Below are positions 1-8,135 of a stretch of DNA of 64,000 bases, in pieces. Location of the stretch: assembly GCF_006539945.1 (NCBI RefSeq), contig NZ_BJNZ01000010.1:62001-126000 (forward strand), written 5' to 3'. Numbering within the stretch: position 1 is the first letter of the stretch; every line of letters begins with the position of its first letter. Under the pieces are notes generated by a model, which saw only the letters and a list, made by a program, of their open reading frames with translations, ran no database searches and was not told the DNA's origin. The stretch is from Cellulosimicrobium cellulans. Its GTDB lineage: Bacteria; Actinomycetota; Actinomycetes; Actinomycetales; Cellulomonadaceae. Made by a program: the position numbers and the translations under genes.

Positions 1-800
1 AGCTCGTCAAGGTCTACGGGTCCGGCACGACGGCGGTGCGCGCGCTCGACGGCGTCGACGTCGACTTCGCGCGCGGGCGGCTCACCGCGATCATGGGTCC
101 GTCCGGATCCGGGAAGTCGACGCTCATGCACTGCCTGGCGGGGCTCGACTCCCCGACGTCCGGCAGCGTCGTGATCGACGGCCAGGAGATCAGCCGCCTC
201 TCGCAGCGCCGGCTCACGGGCCTGCGGCGCACGCGCGTCGGGTTCGTCTTCCAGGCCTACAACCTCGTGCCGACCCTCACCGCGGCGGAGAACATCACGC
301 TGCCGCTCGACATCGCGCGCACGCACGTGGACCGGGAGTGGTTCGACGAGGTCGTCGACTCGGTCGGCCTGCGCGACCGCCTGCACCACCGCCCGTCCGA
401 GCTCTCCGGCGGGCAGCAGCAGCGCGTCGCGTGCGCCCGGGCGCTCGTCTCGCGGCCGTCGATCGTGTTCGCCGACGAGCCGACCGGGAACCTCGACTCG
501 CGCTCGGCCGGCGAGGTGCTCGCGTTCCTGCGCCGGTCCGTGGACGAGCTCGACCAGACCGTCGTCATGGTCACGCACGACCCGCGCGCGGCGTCGTACG
601 CGCACCGCGTGGTGTTCCTCGCCGACGGCCGCCTCGCGGGCGAGCTGCACGACCCGTCTCAGCAGGACATCCTCGACGCGCTCGCGCTCGCGGCGGACGA
701 CGGCAGTCCGCCGGCGGGGCTCGCCGCCGCCGGGCCCGTGACCCCCGCCGAGCCCGCGGCGCCGGTCGGGCGGCACGCCGCGCCGGTCGACCCCGCATGA
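1..800 (+). CDS. ABC transporter ATP-binding protein (MacB/LolD type), 5' end outside window
   Basis: This is the ATPase of an ABC exporter, energising the FtsX-like permease encoded directly after it. The frame is open from base 3, so the true start lies upstream of the window. Visible motifs in order: Walker A GPSGSGKST (about nt 97-123), Q-loop FQAYN, signature LSGGQQQRV, Walker B IVFADEPTGNLDS and switch histidine VMVTHD. These are typical of the MacB/LolD/FtsE branch. A tail of about 35 residues rich in Ala and Pro follows the ATPase core. The stop overlaps the start of the permease gene (ATGA), indicating translational coupling. The exported substrate cannot be told from sequence. Confidence 0.95.
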   Translation, partial: LVKVYGSGTTAVRALDGVDVDFARGRLTAIMGPSGSGKSTLMHCLAGLDSPTSGSVVIDGQEISRLSQRRLTGLRRTRVGFVFQAYNLVPTLTAAENITLPLDIARTHVDREWFDEVVDSVGLRDRLHHRPSELSGGQQQRVACARALVSRPSIVFADEPTGNLDSRSAGEVLAFLRRSVDELDQTVVMVTHDPRAASYAHRVVFLADGRLAGELHDPSQQDILDALALAADDGSPPAGLAAAGPVTPAEPAAPVGRHAAPVDPA

Positions 801-3466
801 TCCGCGTCGCGCTGCGGGGCGTGCGCGCGCACGTCGTGCGGTTCGTGCTCTCGGTGCTCGCCGTGACGCTCGGCGTCGCGTTCGTCGTCGGGACGTTCGC
901 GTTCCGCGGCATGCTCTCCTCCACGTTCGACGACATCATCGCGACGACGCTCACCGCCGACGTCTACGTGCGCGGGTCGCAGGAGGTCACCGGCGACGCG
1001 GCCGGTCCGGGGGGCGGAGGCGGCGGGGGCGGGAACGGGTTCGCGGGCGACCGCACGCTCGTCCCCGCCGACCTCGCGGCCGACGTCGAGGCCGTCGACG
1101 GCGTCGCGCGCGCCGTCCCGGACGTGTCCGGGCCCGTCGTGCTCGTCGCGGCCGACGGGACCGCCGTCGTGACGACCGGCCCGCCCAGCACCGCGTTCTC
1201 GGTCGACCCCGAGGACCCCAGCCTCACGCTGCTCGACGGCGCCTGGCCGGCCGCGGGCGAGATCGTGCTCGAGCAGAGCGCGGCGGAGACGGCCGGGCTG
1301 ACGACCGGCGACGAGACGACGGTCGTGCTGGGCGGCGAGCCGACGCCGGTGATCGTGTCCGGCGTCTTCGGGATCGAGGCCGCCGCGGCCGGCGCGGTGC
1401 TCGTCGGGATCGACGGCGAGACCGCGCGCGACGTGTACGCGCCGGACGGCATGGTGCCGCAGCTCTCGGTCTGGTCGTCGCAGTCGTCGGGCGACGTCGA
1501 CGAGGACGCGCTCGCGGAGCGTGTCGGGGCCGTGCTGCCCGAGGGCACCGAGGCCGTGACGGGCGAGCAGGCGCGTGCCGAGGCGAGCGAGGCCGTCGAG
1601 GAGGTGCTCGGGTTCGTCGAGACGTTCCTGCTCGTCTTCGCCGCGATCGCGCTCTTCGTCGGCGCGTTCATCATCGCCAACACGTTCGCCATGTCGGTCC
1701 GGGAGCGGCTGCGCGAGCTCGCGCTGCTGCGCGCGCTCGGCGCGTCGCCCGGCCAGGTCTTCGCGTCGGTCCTGGTGCAGGCGCTGGTCGTGGGGCTCGT
1801 GGGCGGCGGCCTCGGAGTCCTCGCCGGGGCAGGGCTCGTGCGCGTCATCCGGTGGGGGCTCGCGCTCGCCGGCATGGAGTTCTCCGGCCGCGTGCCCCTC
1901 GGCACGCCACAGGTCGTCGCGGCGGTCGGGCTCGGGGCGGTGGTCAGCGTGCTCGCGGCGGTCCTGCCCGCACGGCGTGCCGCGGCGATCCCGCCGGTCC
2001 AGGCGATGCGCGACGACGTCGCCCCCGACCGCGGGACCGGCGTCCGTGCGGTGGGCGGGATCGTGCTCGTCGCGGCGGGAGCAGGAGTCCTGTGGCTCGC
2101 GTCGTTCCTCGGGTCGTCGGTCGCCGACGCCCCGACCGGCTGGGCGTGGGTCGACGACCTGAGCCCGCGCGTGCTGCTCGGCGTCGGCGCGGGGCTCGTG
2201 CTCGTCGGCGTGCTCGTCGGGTCCCCGGCCGTCGCGCGCGGCGTGCTCACCGTGCTCGCCTGGCCGCTCGTCGTGGCGCTGCGACCGCTCGGTCGCCTCG
2301 CGCGCGGCAACGTGACGCGCAACCCGCGCCGCACGGCGAGCACCGCGGGCGCCCTGCTCATCGGCATGGCGCTCGTGTCCGTCACCGGGGTCATCGCCGC
2401 CTCGACGCAGGCGTCCGTGCGCAGCATCGTCGAGAACGAGGTGCGCGCCGACCTCGTGGTGGACTCCGCGACGCTCGTCGTCCCGGAGGGCGCCGTCGAG
2501 GCGGTGACCGCGACCCCGGGCGCCACGGTGGTGGACACCGTGCGGCTGGGCCTCGCGTCCGTGGCGACGGTCGAGGACGCCGGGGCCGCCGGTTCGGGCG
2601 ACGGCGCGGCGGACGACGGCGCGGCGCGGGGGACGGACGTGGCCGGAGTGCCCGCGGGCTTCTTCGACACCGCGCTCGACCCCGTGGCGCTCGCGGGAGA
2701 CCCGACGACGACGCTCGAGGCGGGGGACGTCGTCGTGCACCGGCGCACCGCGCGCGACCGTGGGTGGGAGGTGGGCGACACGCTGCGACTCGGCGAGGGC
2801 GCCGCCGCGGTCGAGGCGCGCGTGGGAGCCGTCATCGACAGCCAGCTCGTCGGGACCGGCATCCTCGTGCGCGACGACGAGTTCGACGCGGTCGTGCCCG
2901 CCGCGCAGGCGAGCGTCCGGATCGTCTACGTGTCGGCGGCGGAGGGGGCGACGCCGGCGGAGGTCGAGGAGCTGCGCGCGGCGCTGACGACCGTCGTCGA
3001 GCCCTTCCTCGTGGTCACCGTGCTCGACCGCGAGGACACGGCGTCCGCGTTCGCCGACCAGGTGAACCAGGTGCTCGTCATCCTCTACGCGCTGCTCGCG
3101 CTGTCGATCGTCATCGCGCTGCTCGGCATCGTCAACACGCTCGCCCTGTCGATCATCGAGCGCACGCGCGAGATCGGGCTGCTGCGTGCGGTCGGCCTCG
3201 GGCGGCTCCAGCTCGCGGGCGTCATCGCGATCGAGTCGGTGCTCACGGCCGTGTACGGCACGGTGCTGGGCGTCGCGACGGGCATCGGGATCGGCGCCGC
3301 GCTGCCCGGCGTGCTCGCCGACGAGGGCCTGAGCACGCTCGCCGTCCCCTGGGGTCAGGTGCTCGCGATCCTCGGCGTCGCCGTCGTGATCGGCCTCGTC
3401 GCGAGCGTGTGGCCCGCGATCCGCGCCGCCCGCCTCCCGGTCCTCGACGCGGTCACCGTCGACTGA
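797..3466 (+). CDS. FtsX-like ABC permease, 889 aa
   Basis: Integral-membrane partner of the preceding ATPase, MacB/LolC/E-like with the duplicated architecture common in actinobacteria. The ATG is chosen because it overlaps the ATPase stop by 4 nt and is followed at once by a charged segment and the first membrane helix (about residues 13-35). A long extracytoplasmic domain follows, with an unusual run of glycines near residues 70-82. The first FtsX block (three helices) lies at about residues 270-390, an extra helical region near 415-500, then a second external domain and a final FtsX block at about 760-880. Both FtsX blocks carry the characteristic R-E-(I/L)-LLRA-(L/V)-G motif. Substrate unknown; lipid, peptide or lipoprotein export are all possible for this family. 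Confidence 0.93.
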   Translation: MIRVALRGVRAHVVRFVLSVLAVTLGVAFVVGTFAFRGMLSSTFDDIIATTLTADVYVRGSQEVTGDAAGPGGGGGGGGNGFAGDRTLVPADLAADVEAVDGVARAVPDVSGPVVLVAADGTAVVTTGPPSTAFSVDPEDPSLTLLDGAWPAAGEIVLEQSAAETAGLTTGDETTVVLGGEPTPVIVSGVFGIEAAAAGAVLVGIDGETARDVYAPDGMVPQLSVWSSQSSGDVDEDALAERVGAVLPEGTEAVTGEQARAEASEAVEEVLGFVETFLLVFAAIALFVGAFIIANTFAMSVRERLRELALLRALGASPGQVFASVLVQALVVGLVGGGLGVLAGAGLVRVIRWGLALAGMEFSGRVPLGTPQVVAAVGLGAVVSVLAAVLPARRAAAIPPVQAMRDDVAPDRGTGVRAVGGIVLVAAGAGVLWLASFLGSSVADAPTGWAWVDDLSPRVLLGVGAGLVLVGVLVGSPAVARGVLTVLAWPLVVALRPLGRLARGNVTRNPRRTASTAGALLIGMALVSVTGVIAASTQASVRSIVENEVRADLVVDSATLVVPEGAVEAVTATPGATVVDTVRLGLASVATVEDAGAAGSGDGAADDGAARGTDVAGVPAGFFDTALDPVALAGDPTTTLEAGDVVVHRRTARDRGWEVGDTLRLGEGAAAVEARVGAVIDSQLVGTGILVRDDEFDAVVPAAQASVRIVYVSAAEGATPAEVEELRAALTTVVEPFLVVTVLDREDTASAFADQVNQVLVILYALLALSIVIALLGIVNTLALSIIERTREIGLLRAVGLGRLQLAGVIAIESVLTAVYGTVLGVATGIGIGAALPGVLADEGLSTLAVPWGQVLAILGVAVVIGLVASVWPAIRAARLPVLDAVTVD

Positions 3467-3479
3467 CCCGCCCCCCGCT

Positions 3480-3534
3480 GAGTGCATGAAATAGTCGCGG
3501 TCCGGGCACCCGAGCGCGACTATCTCATGCACTC
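3480..3534. terminator. Long inverted repeat between convergent genes (probable bidirectional terminator)
   Basis: Arms of 20 nt (3480-3499 and 3515-3534) are complementary except at one position, where a G-U pair is possible in one transcript. They enclose a 15-nt loop containing TCCGGGCAC. The right arm overlaps the MFS stop codon. It lies between genes that converge on it, as expected for a shared terminator. No clear T-tract follows. The stem is less GC-rich than its surroundings and contains GTGCATGA. Confidence 0.7.
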
Positions 3535-4903
3535 ACGGGACCGGGAGGGGTTCCGGGGCCGGGGTGCGGTAGCGGCGGAGCGGGGCGTTGCGCCACGCGA
3601 CGAGCCCGACGACGGCGCTCGCGGCCAGTCCGCCCACCGCCAGCGCGACCGGGGCGGACGTGAGCGACGCGAGCACTCCTCCACGGAAGTTCCCGACCTC
3701 CGGCCCCGCGACGCCCACGACGTGCTCGACCGACGACACGCGCCCCCGGAACTCGTCCGGCGTCTCGAGCTGGACGAGCGCGCCACGAGTCACCACGCTC
3801 ACCGTGTCGGCGGCTCCCGCCACCGCGAGGCATGCGAGCGCGAGCCACAGCGGTCCCGTGAGACCGAACCCGGCGAGGGCGACGCCCCACGTCGCGGCCG
3901 CGGCGAGCTGGAGCGCGCCCGCCCGCGGCGCCCGGGTCACCGCACCAGAGAACAGGCCCGCCCCGATGCCACCCACCGCGACGGCCGACAGGAACAGACC
4001 GAGCGTGCGCGGGTCGCCGTCGAACCGGAGCTCGTTGACGAGCGGGAAGAGCGAGATCGGCATCGCGAGCACGGTCGCCGCGACGTCGGTCGCGAACGAA
4101 CCACGCAGCGTCGGCTTGCGCCACACGATCCACCACCCGCCCGCGGCGGCCCGACGGCGTGGCGCGGGCGCGGCGGTCGGCGCGCCCGTCGCCCGGGTCT
4201 CGTCCAGCGCCTCCGCCGCCACCGCACGGTCGTCGCCGGGCGCGCCGACGGGGACGACCGGAGTCACGGCGTCGGACGGTCCCGGAGGTGTCGCGGGTGG
4301 TCGGCCCGGCGGGAGCGGCGGGAGGCGAACGAGCCCGAGCAGCGCGACGATCGCCGCCACGGCCTGCAGCCCGTACGCCGCCGGGAGGTCCCAGCGTGCG
4401 AGCACCAGACCCGCCAGCGCGGGGCCCGCGAGCATCGCGACCTGGAACGCGAGGTTCTGGAGCGCGAGGCCTGCGGCGACCTGGTCGGGCGGGAGGAGGC
4501 GCGGTGGCACCGTCCGCCGGGCCGGGGAGCCCAACGCGTTGCACGCGGCGCCGAGGCTCACGAGCCCGAGGAGCACCCACACCGACCGGTTCCCCGCGAG
4601 CGCCTGCGCGGCCAGCCCGACCGCGGCGAGCACCTGCCCGGCCGCGGCGAGCCGCATGATCGTGCGCCGGTCGTGCACGTCGGCGAGGTGGCCGCCGACG
4701 AGCCCGAGCGTCAGGAGCGGGATGGCCGTGGCGAGGCCGATCGTGCCCGTCCACAGCGGGCTGTGGGTGAGCTCCCACACTTGGAGCAGCACGGCGACGT
4801 TGGCGATCTGGAACCCCAGCCCGCCGACGGCGGACCCGGCCCACAGGTCGCGGTACGCGCGGTGGGAGCGCAGGGGGCGGACGTCGAGGACGTGGTCGCG
4901 CAC
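3533..4903 (-). CDS. MFS transporter, 456 aa
   Basis: Probable drug or metabolite exporter of the major facilitator superfamily. The sequence reads as about 12 hydrophobic helices, with the motif-A-like segment GLVGGHLADVHDRR after helix 2 and a long hydrophilic Pro/Ala/Arg linker (about residues 200-255) between the two six-helix halves. The GTG start lies one base after the stop of the upstream MarR gene (TGAGGTG), so the two are almost certainly co-transcribed and coupled. A MarR-MFS pair usually means ligand-induced efflux; the ligand is unknown. The stop codon lies inside the long inverted repeat that separates it from the FtsX-like permease. Confidence 0.92.
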   Translation of the reverse strand: MRDHVLDVRPLRSHRAYRDLWAGSAVGGLGFQIANVAVLLQVWELTHSPLWTGTIGLATAIPLLTLGLVGGHLADVHDRRTIMRLAAAGQVLAAVGLAAQALAGNRSVWVLLGLVSLGAACNALGSPARRTVPPRLLPPDQVAAGLALQNLAFQVAMLAGPALAGLVLARWDLPAAYGLQAVAAIVALLGLVRLPPLPPGRPPATPPGPSDAVTPVVPVGAPGDDRAVAAEALDETRATGAPTAAPAPRRRAAAGGWWIVWRKPTLRGSFATDVAATVLAMPISLFPLVNELRFDGDPRTLGLFLSAVAVGGIGAGLFSGAVTRAPRAGALQLAAAATWGVALAGFGLTGPLWLALACLAVAGAADTVSVVTRGALVQLETPDEFRGRVSSVEHVVGVAGPEVGNFRGGVLASLTSAPVALAVGGLAASAVVGLVAWRNAPLRRYRTPAPEPLPVP

Positions 4904-4904
4904 C

Positions 4905-5441
4905 TCAGCGGTCCTCGGGCGGGGCAGCGTCGGGGGCGGACGCGGCAGGCAGCGGGTAGCCCGCCGCGTCGAGCCGCTCCACGAGCCGCTCGCGCAGGGA
5001 GCGGCGCGCCAGGACCCGCTCGAGCTCGGTGACCACCGCGCTCAGGGCGTGCGGCAGCTCGTCGTCGATCTCGGCGACGGACTCCTCGGTCGCGCGCCAC
5101 TCCGCCTCCAGGAGGGGCACGAGCGACCGGGCCTCCGCCGTGAGCGCGACGCGACGCGTGCGGGCGTCCGTGCCGGTCTCGGTCTCGACGAGCCCCTCGC
5201 CCCGCATGGCGGTCACGGTCTGGCTCATCGCCGAGTGGGTACGACCGAGCGACTCCGCGAGCTCCCGGATGGTGAGCGGTCCGGTGTGCGCGAGCCGGAT
5301 CAGCGGGTAGACGAAGCGCGGGCGCACCCCGACGATCCCGCGGTCCGCGTAGACGGTCTCGATCTCGTCGTCGAGGCGCCGGAGCACGGCGTGCAGGGAG
5401 TCCCAGCGACCGGGGACCGTGGTCGGGTCCAGAGAAGTCAT
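4905..5441 (-). CDS. MarR-family transcriptional regulator, 178 aa
   Basis: Winged-helix repressor expected to control itself and the MFS gene behind it. The wHTH core reads PLTIRELAESLGRTHSAMSQ (recognition helix, about residues 55-75), followed by a wing with DARTRRVALT, and a C-terminal dimerisation helix. The N-terminal segment carries a variable ligand-pocket helix. The ATG stands 4 nt after a perfect 12-bp palindrome that also contains a -10-like TATAAC, 6 nt before the ATG, so the mRNA is probably leaderless and the palindrome is the likely operator. Length is slightly above the usual 140-160 residues because of an Ala/Pro-rich tail. Confidence 0.92.
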   Translation of the reverse strand: MTSLDPTTVPGRWDSLHAVLRRLDDEIETVYADRGIVGVRPRFVYPLIRLAHTGPLTIRELAESLGRTHSAMSQTVTAMRGEGLVETETGTDARTRRVALTAEARSLVPLLEAEWRATEESVAEIDDELPHALSAVVTELERVLARRSLRERLVERLDAAGYPLPAASAPDAAPPEDR

Positions 5442-5445
5442 AGCA

Positions 5446-5457
5446 CTGTTATAACAG
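5446..5457 (-). promoter_or_regulatory. Palindromic operator overlapping -10 of the MarR-MFS operon
   Basis: CTGTTATAACAG is a perfect 12-bp palindrome in an otherwise very GC-rich region. Read on the minus strand it contains TATAAC, a -10-like hexamer, ending 6 nt before the ATG of the MarR gene. Such placement would let bound MarR block RNA polymerase directly. No convincing -35 element is seen. Operator identity is inferred from position. Confidence 0.6.
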
Positions 5458-5527
5458 CACTCATGCGATACGTCGAGGACGACTCGGCGAGGGTCGCCCA
5501 GAGAGCGCCGTTCTCTTCGTCGCTAGG

Positions 5528-5562
5528 TTGCCTCGCTAACTAGATAGCCGTACTGTCTAGCC
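5528..5562 (+). promoter_or_regulatory. Promoter/operator of the padR operon
   Basis: TTGCCT (5528-5533), a 17-nt spacer and TACTGT (5551-5556) make a good sigma-70-type promoter, with the ATG beginning 6 nt after the -10; this predicts a leaderless transcript. An imperfect dyad with 8-nt arms (5540-5547 and 5553-5560, CTAGATAG...CTGTCTAG) covers the -10 and is the likely PadR operator. Confidence 0.6.
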
Positions 5563-6027
5563 ATGAGGTTCGACGAGCGGCTCGACCGCGAGCTCCTGCG
5601 CGGCGTCCTGCCGCTGTGCGTGCTCGCGGTCGTCGCGACCCATGGCCCCACCTACGGCTACGCGATCACGCGGTCGCTCGCCGAGGCGGGCCTCGGCACC
5701 GTCAAGGGCGGCACGCTCTACCCGCTGCTGCAACGCCTGGAGGACGACGGTCTCGTCACGGCCTCCTGGCACCAGGGGGACCGCGGACCGAGCCGTCGGT
5801 ACTACGCCGTCACGGACCAGGGTCGTGTCGCGCTCGCCGACGCGACCTCGCGCTGGGACGCCGTGACGTCGGCGGCGACCTCCCTCCTCGCGGGCGCCTC
5901 CGGCACGCCCTCGCCGGACGGCCCGCGCCCGGTCCCCGACCCGGGGCCAGGACCGGTCCCGGAGCCGGGCGCGATCCCGGCAGACGCATCCCCTCCCGAC
6001 CCCACCCCGACAAGGACCCCCCGATGA
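5563..6027 (+). CDS. PadR-family transcriptional regulator, 154 aa
   Basis: Winged-helix repressor of the PadR family. The N-terminal wHTH is clear: HGPTYGYAITRSLAEAG, then the family motif KGGTLYPLLQRLEDDGLV and the wing with GPSRRYYAVTDQGR. The last 55 residues are a Pro/Asp-rich low-complexity tail not typical of the family. Its stop overlaps the ATG of the next gene by 4 nt. PadR genes often sit with a small membrane protein whose cytosolic N-terminus resembles HAAS/DUF1700 domains, as here; such pairs regulate envelope or efflux functions. Autoregulation is likely through the dyad covering its own -10. Confidence 0.93.
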   Translation: MRFDERLDRELLRGVLPLCVLAVVATHGPTYGYAITRSLAEAGLGTVKGGTLYPLLQRLEDDGLVTASWHQGDRGPSRRYYAVTDQGRVALADATSRWDAVTSAATSLLAGASGTPSPDGPRPVPDPGPGPVPEPGAIPADASPPDPTPTRTPR

Positions 6028-6761
6028 GCGACACGACCCGCTACACGATCGAGCGCCGCCACGCGCCGCACGTCGACCCGCGCTGGGCCGAGGCGCTCCT
6101 GCTGGAGCTGCGGCTCCAGGGCGTCGCCGGAGCGCGCATCGGCGCGGTGCTCGCCGAGGTGGACGCGCACGTCGTCGACTCCGGCGAGACCGCCCAGGAG
6201 GCGTTCGGCGATCCCGTGGCGTACGCGCGCTCGCTCGACCTGCCGGAGGACCCCGCCCAGTCGAGCTCCTCGATCGGCCGGACGGTCGCCGCCTCCGCCG
6301 TGCAGACGGTCGGGATGCTCGGCGTGCTGTGGACGCTGCGGCCCGCGCTCGACGGCGCCGCCCTCGTGGTCCCGGCCGGGATGCTCCTCGTCCTCGTCGC
6401 CGCGCTCGCGGGGTTCGTCGGGCTGTGGCGCGCCGGCGACCGGCTGCTGCGTGCCGCGCTCGCCCACCCCGTGCTGACCGTCCTCGGGAACATGGTCGTG
6501 ACGGCTGCCCTCGTGGCCGTCGCGGTCACGCTGCGCGCCCCGGTCGCCACCCTGCCCGCGGTCCCCGTCCTGGTCGCGGCCGCGCTCGCCCTCGTCGCAG
6601 GGACCGTCTGGGGTCTGCGCGAGCAGAGCTCCGGCGATCCCGTCGTGGACCCGCTCGACGACGCACCGAGCGACCGCACCGACCGCACCGGGCGCTGGGG
6701 TGTGCTGCTCCTGCCCGCCGTGACGGTCGTGCTCGGCACGATCACGCTGCTGGCCCGCTGA
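6024..6761 (+). CDS. PadR-associated multi-helix membrane protein, 245 aa
   Basis: The N-terminal 80 residues are soluble and helical (YTIERRHAPHVDPRWAEALLLELR...), resembling the HAAS/DUF1700-like signalling domains that accompany PadR regulators. They are followed by about six hydrophobic helices between residues 90 and 245. The ATG overlaps the padR stop (ATGA), showing operon membership and coupling. Function unknown; by analogy with padR-linked membrane proteins it may sense or modify an envelope process. No catalytic motif is seen. A hairpin follows about 17 nt after the stop. Confidence 0.8.
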   Translation: MSDTTRYTIERRHAPHVDPRWAEALLLELRLQGVAGARIGAVLAEVDAHVVDSGETAQEAFGDPVAYARSLDLPEDPAQSSSSIGRTVAASAVQTVGMLGVLWTLRPALDGAALVVPAGMLLVLVAALAGFVGLWRAGDRLLRAALAHPVLTVLGNMVVTAALVAVAVTLRAPVATLPAVPVLVAAALALVAGTVWGLREQSSGDPVVDPLDDAPSDRTDRTGRWGVLLLPAVTVVLGTITLLAR

Positions 6762-6777
6762 CCCGGGCGGGACCAAG

Positions 6778-6823
6778 GTCACGCGCCCCGGCGTCCCGGT
6801 GGTGGTCCCCGGGGACGCGTGAC
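6778..6823 (+). terminator. Hairpin after padR operon
   Basis: Arms GTCACGCG-CCCCGG (6778-6791) and CCGGGGACGCGTGAC (6809-6823) pair with one bulged base and a 17-nt loop. It sits between the padR operon and glycerol dehydrogenase, so it is a plausible intrinsic terminator, though it lacks a T-tract. Confidence 0.5.
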
Positions 6824-6906
6824 ACGGTGGGAAAGGCCGGCGGGCACCGGCCTCGCACGGCTGCGGCGCGCCCGACGGCGACCCACCGACTCCACAGGAG
6901 GCCACG

Positions 6907-8052
6907 ATGTCCGAGGTTCCCGTCCGCACGCTCATCAGCCCGCTGCGCTACGTCCAGGCCCGCGGTGCGCTCACGCGGCTCGGCGAGTTCGTCCGACCGG
7001 TCGGCACGAAGCCGCTGCTCGTCGCCGACGACGTCGTGTGGGGCATCGTCCAGGACACCGTCGCCGTGTCCTTCCAGGAGCAGGACCTCCCCCGCCACCG
7101 CACCGGGTTCGGCACGTACGCGACCGCCGCCGAGGTCGACCGGCTCGCGCGCGAGATCGACGAGCTCGGCGCCGACGTGATCGTCGGCATCGGCGGCGGC
7201 TCGACCATCGACGCGGTCAAGGCCGCGGGCCACCTGCGCGGCATCCGCTGGGTGTCCGTGCCGACCGTCGCGTCCACCGACGCCCCGTGCTCCGCGCTGT
7301 CCGTCATCTACACCGAGGACGGCGCCTTCGAGGAGTACCGGTTCTTCCCGCACAACCCGGACCTCGTGCTCGTCGACACGGGCCTCGTCGCGAACGCGCC
7401 CGTGAAGTTCCTCGTCGCCGGGGTCGGGGACGCGCTCGCGACGTGGATCGAGGCGCGCGCCGTCGCCGAGGCGAACGCGTCGACCATGGCCGGTGGCCTC
7501 CCTCTCGTCACCGGCACGGCGCTCGCGCAGCTCTCGTGGGACATCCTCTGGGAGAACGCGCTGCCCGCGATCGACGCGGTGGAGAACCACCTCGTGACGC
7601 CCGCGGTCGAGAAGGTCGTCGAGGCGAACACGCTCCTGTCCGGGCTGGGCTTCGAGTCCGGCGGCCTCGCGGCGGCGCACGCCATCCACAACGGCCTCAC
7701 CGCCGCGCCCCAGACGCACGGGCTCACGCACGGCCAGAAGGTGAACATCGGCTCCGTGACGCAGCTCGTGCTGGAGGGCGCGCCGACCGAGGAGATCGAG
7801 GAGTTCGTGCGCTTCACGACGCGCGTCGGCCTGCCGAACACGCTCACCGAGATCGGCCTCACCACGGCCGACGTCCACGACCTCACGCGCGTCGCGGAGG
7901 CGGCCACGGTCGAGGGCGAGACGATCCACGCCATGCCGTTCCCGGTACGCGTCCCCGAGCTCGTCGACGCCCTGCGCTCCATCGAGGGCTTCTCGCGACG
8001 CGTCCGCGCCGAAGCGGGCCTCCCCGAGCCGGTCGAGCACACCGCGCACTGA
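6907..8052 (+). CDS. gldA: Glycerol dehydrogenase, iron/zinc-type alcohol dehydrogenase family, 381 aa
   Basis: NAD-dependent oxidation of glycerol to dihydroxyacetone (family knowledge). The sequence shows the NAD-binding GGGSTIDAVKA motif (about residues 97-107), the VPTVASTDAPCSA segment, the metal-ligand region GVGDALATWIEA and the C-terminal histidines in HAIHNG and HGLTHGQKVNIG. Length equals that of bacterial GldA. An AGGAGG ribosome site (6896-6901) precedes the ATG by 5 nt. It stands alone, ending at a strong 26-bp inverted repeat shared with topA. Related enzymes such as glycerol-1-phosphate dehydrogenase are less likely given the GldA-like active site. Confidence 0.93.
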   Translation: MSEVPVRTLISPLRYVQARGALTRLGEFVRPVGTKPLLVADDVVWGIVQDTVAVSFQEQDLPRHRTGFGTYATAAEVDRLAREIDELGADVIVGIGGGSTIDAVKAAGHLRGIRWVSVPTVASTDAPCSALSVIYTEDGAFEEYRFFPHNPDLVLVDTGLVANAPVKFLVAGVGDALATWIEARAVAEANASTMAGGLPLVTGTALAQLSWDILWENALPAIDAVENHLVTPAVEKVVEANTLLSGLGFESGGLAAAHAIHNGLTAAPQTHGLTHGQKVNIGSVTQLVLEGAPTEEIEEFVRFTTRVGLPNTLTEIGLTTADVHDLTRVAEAATVEGETIHAMPFPVRVPELVDALRSIEGFSRRVRAEAGLPEPVEHTAH

Positions 8053-8067
8053 CCGGTTCCGGCCGGT

Positions 8068-8123
8068 CGAGCAGGTGGTCGTGGCGCGTCCGGCGACCCG
8101 GACGCGCCACGACCGCCTGCTCG
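8068..8123. terminator. Bidirectional terminator between gldA and topA
   Basis: Arms of 26 nt (8068-8093 and 8098-8123) match with a single mismatch around a 4-nt loop (CGAC). Both flanking genes converge on it. This is the strongest hairpin in the window by length and loop size. Confidence 0.85.
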
Positions 8124-8135
8124 GCGGGAAGAGCG

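Noticed and set aside
659-3532. Long minus-strand frame opposite the FtsX-like permease
   Set aside because: Composition dominated by Asp/His/Arg/Glu from antisense codons; no domain recognisable.
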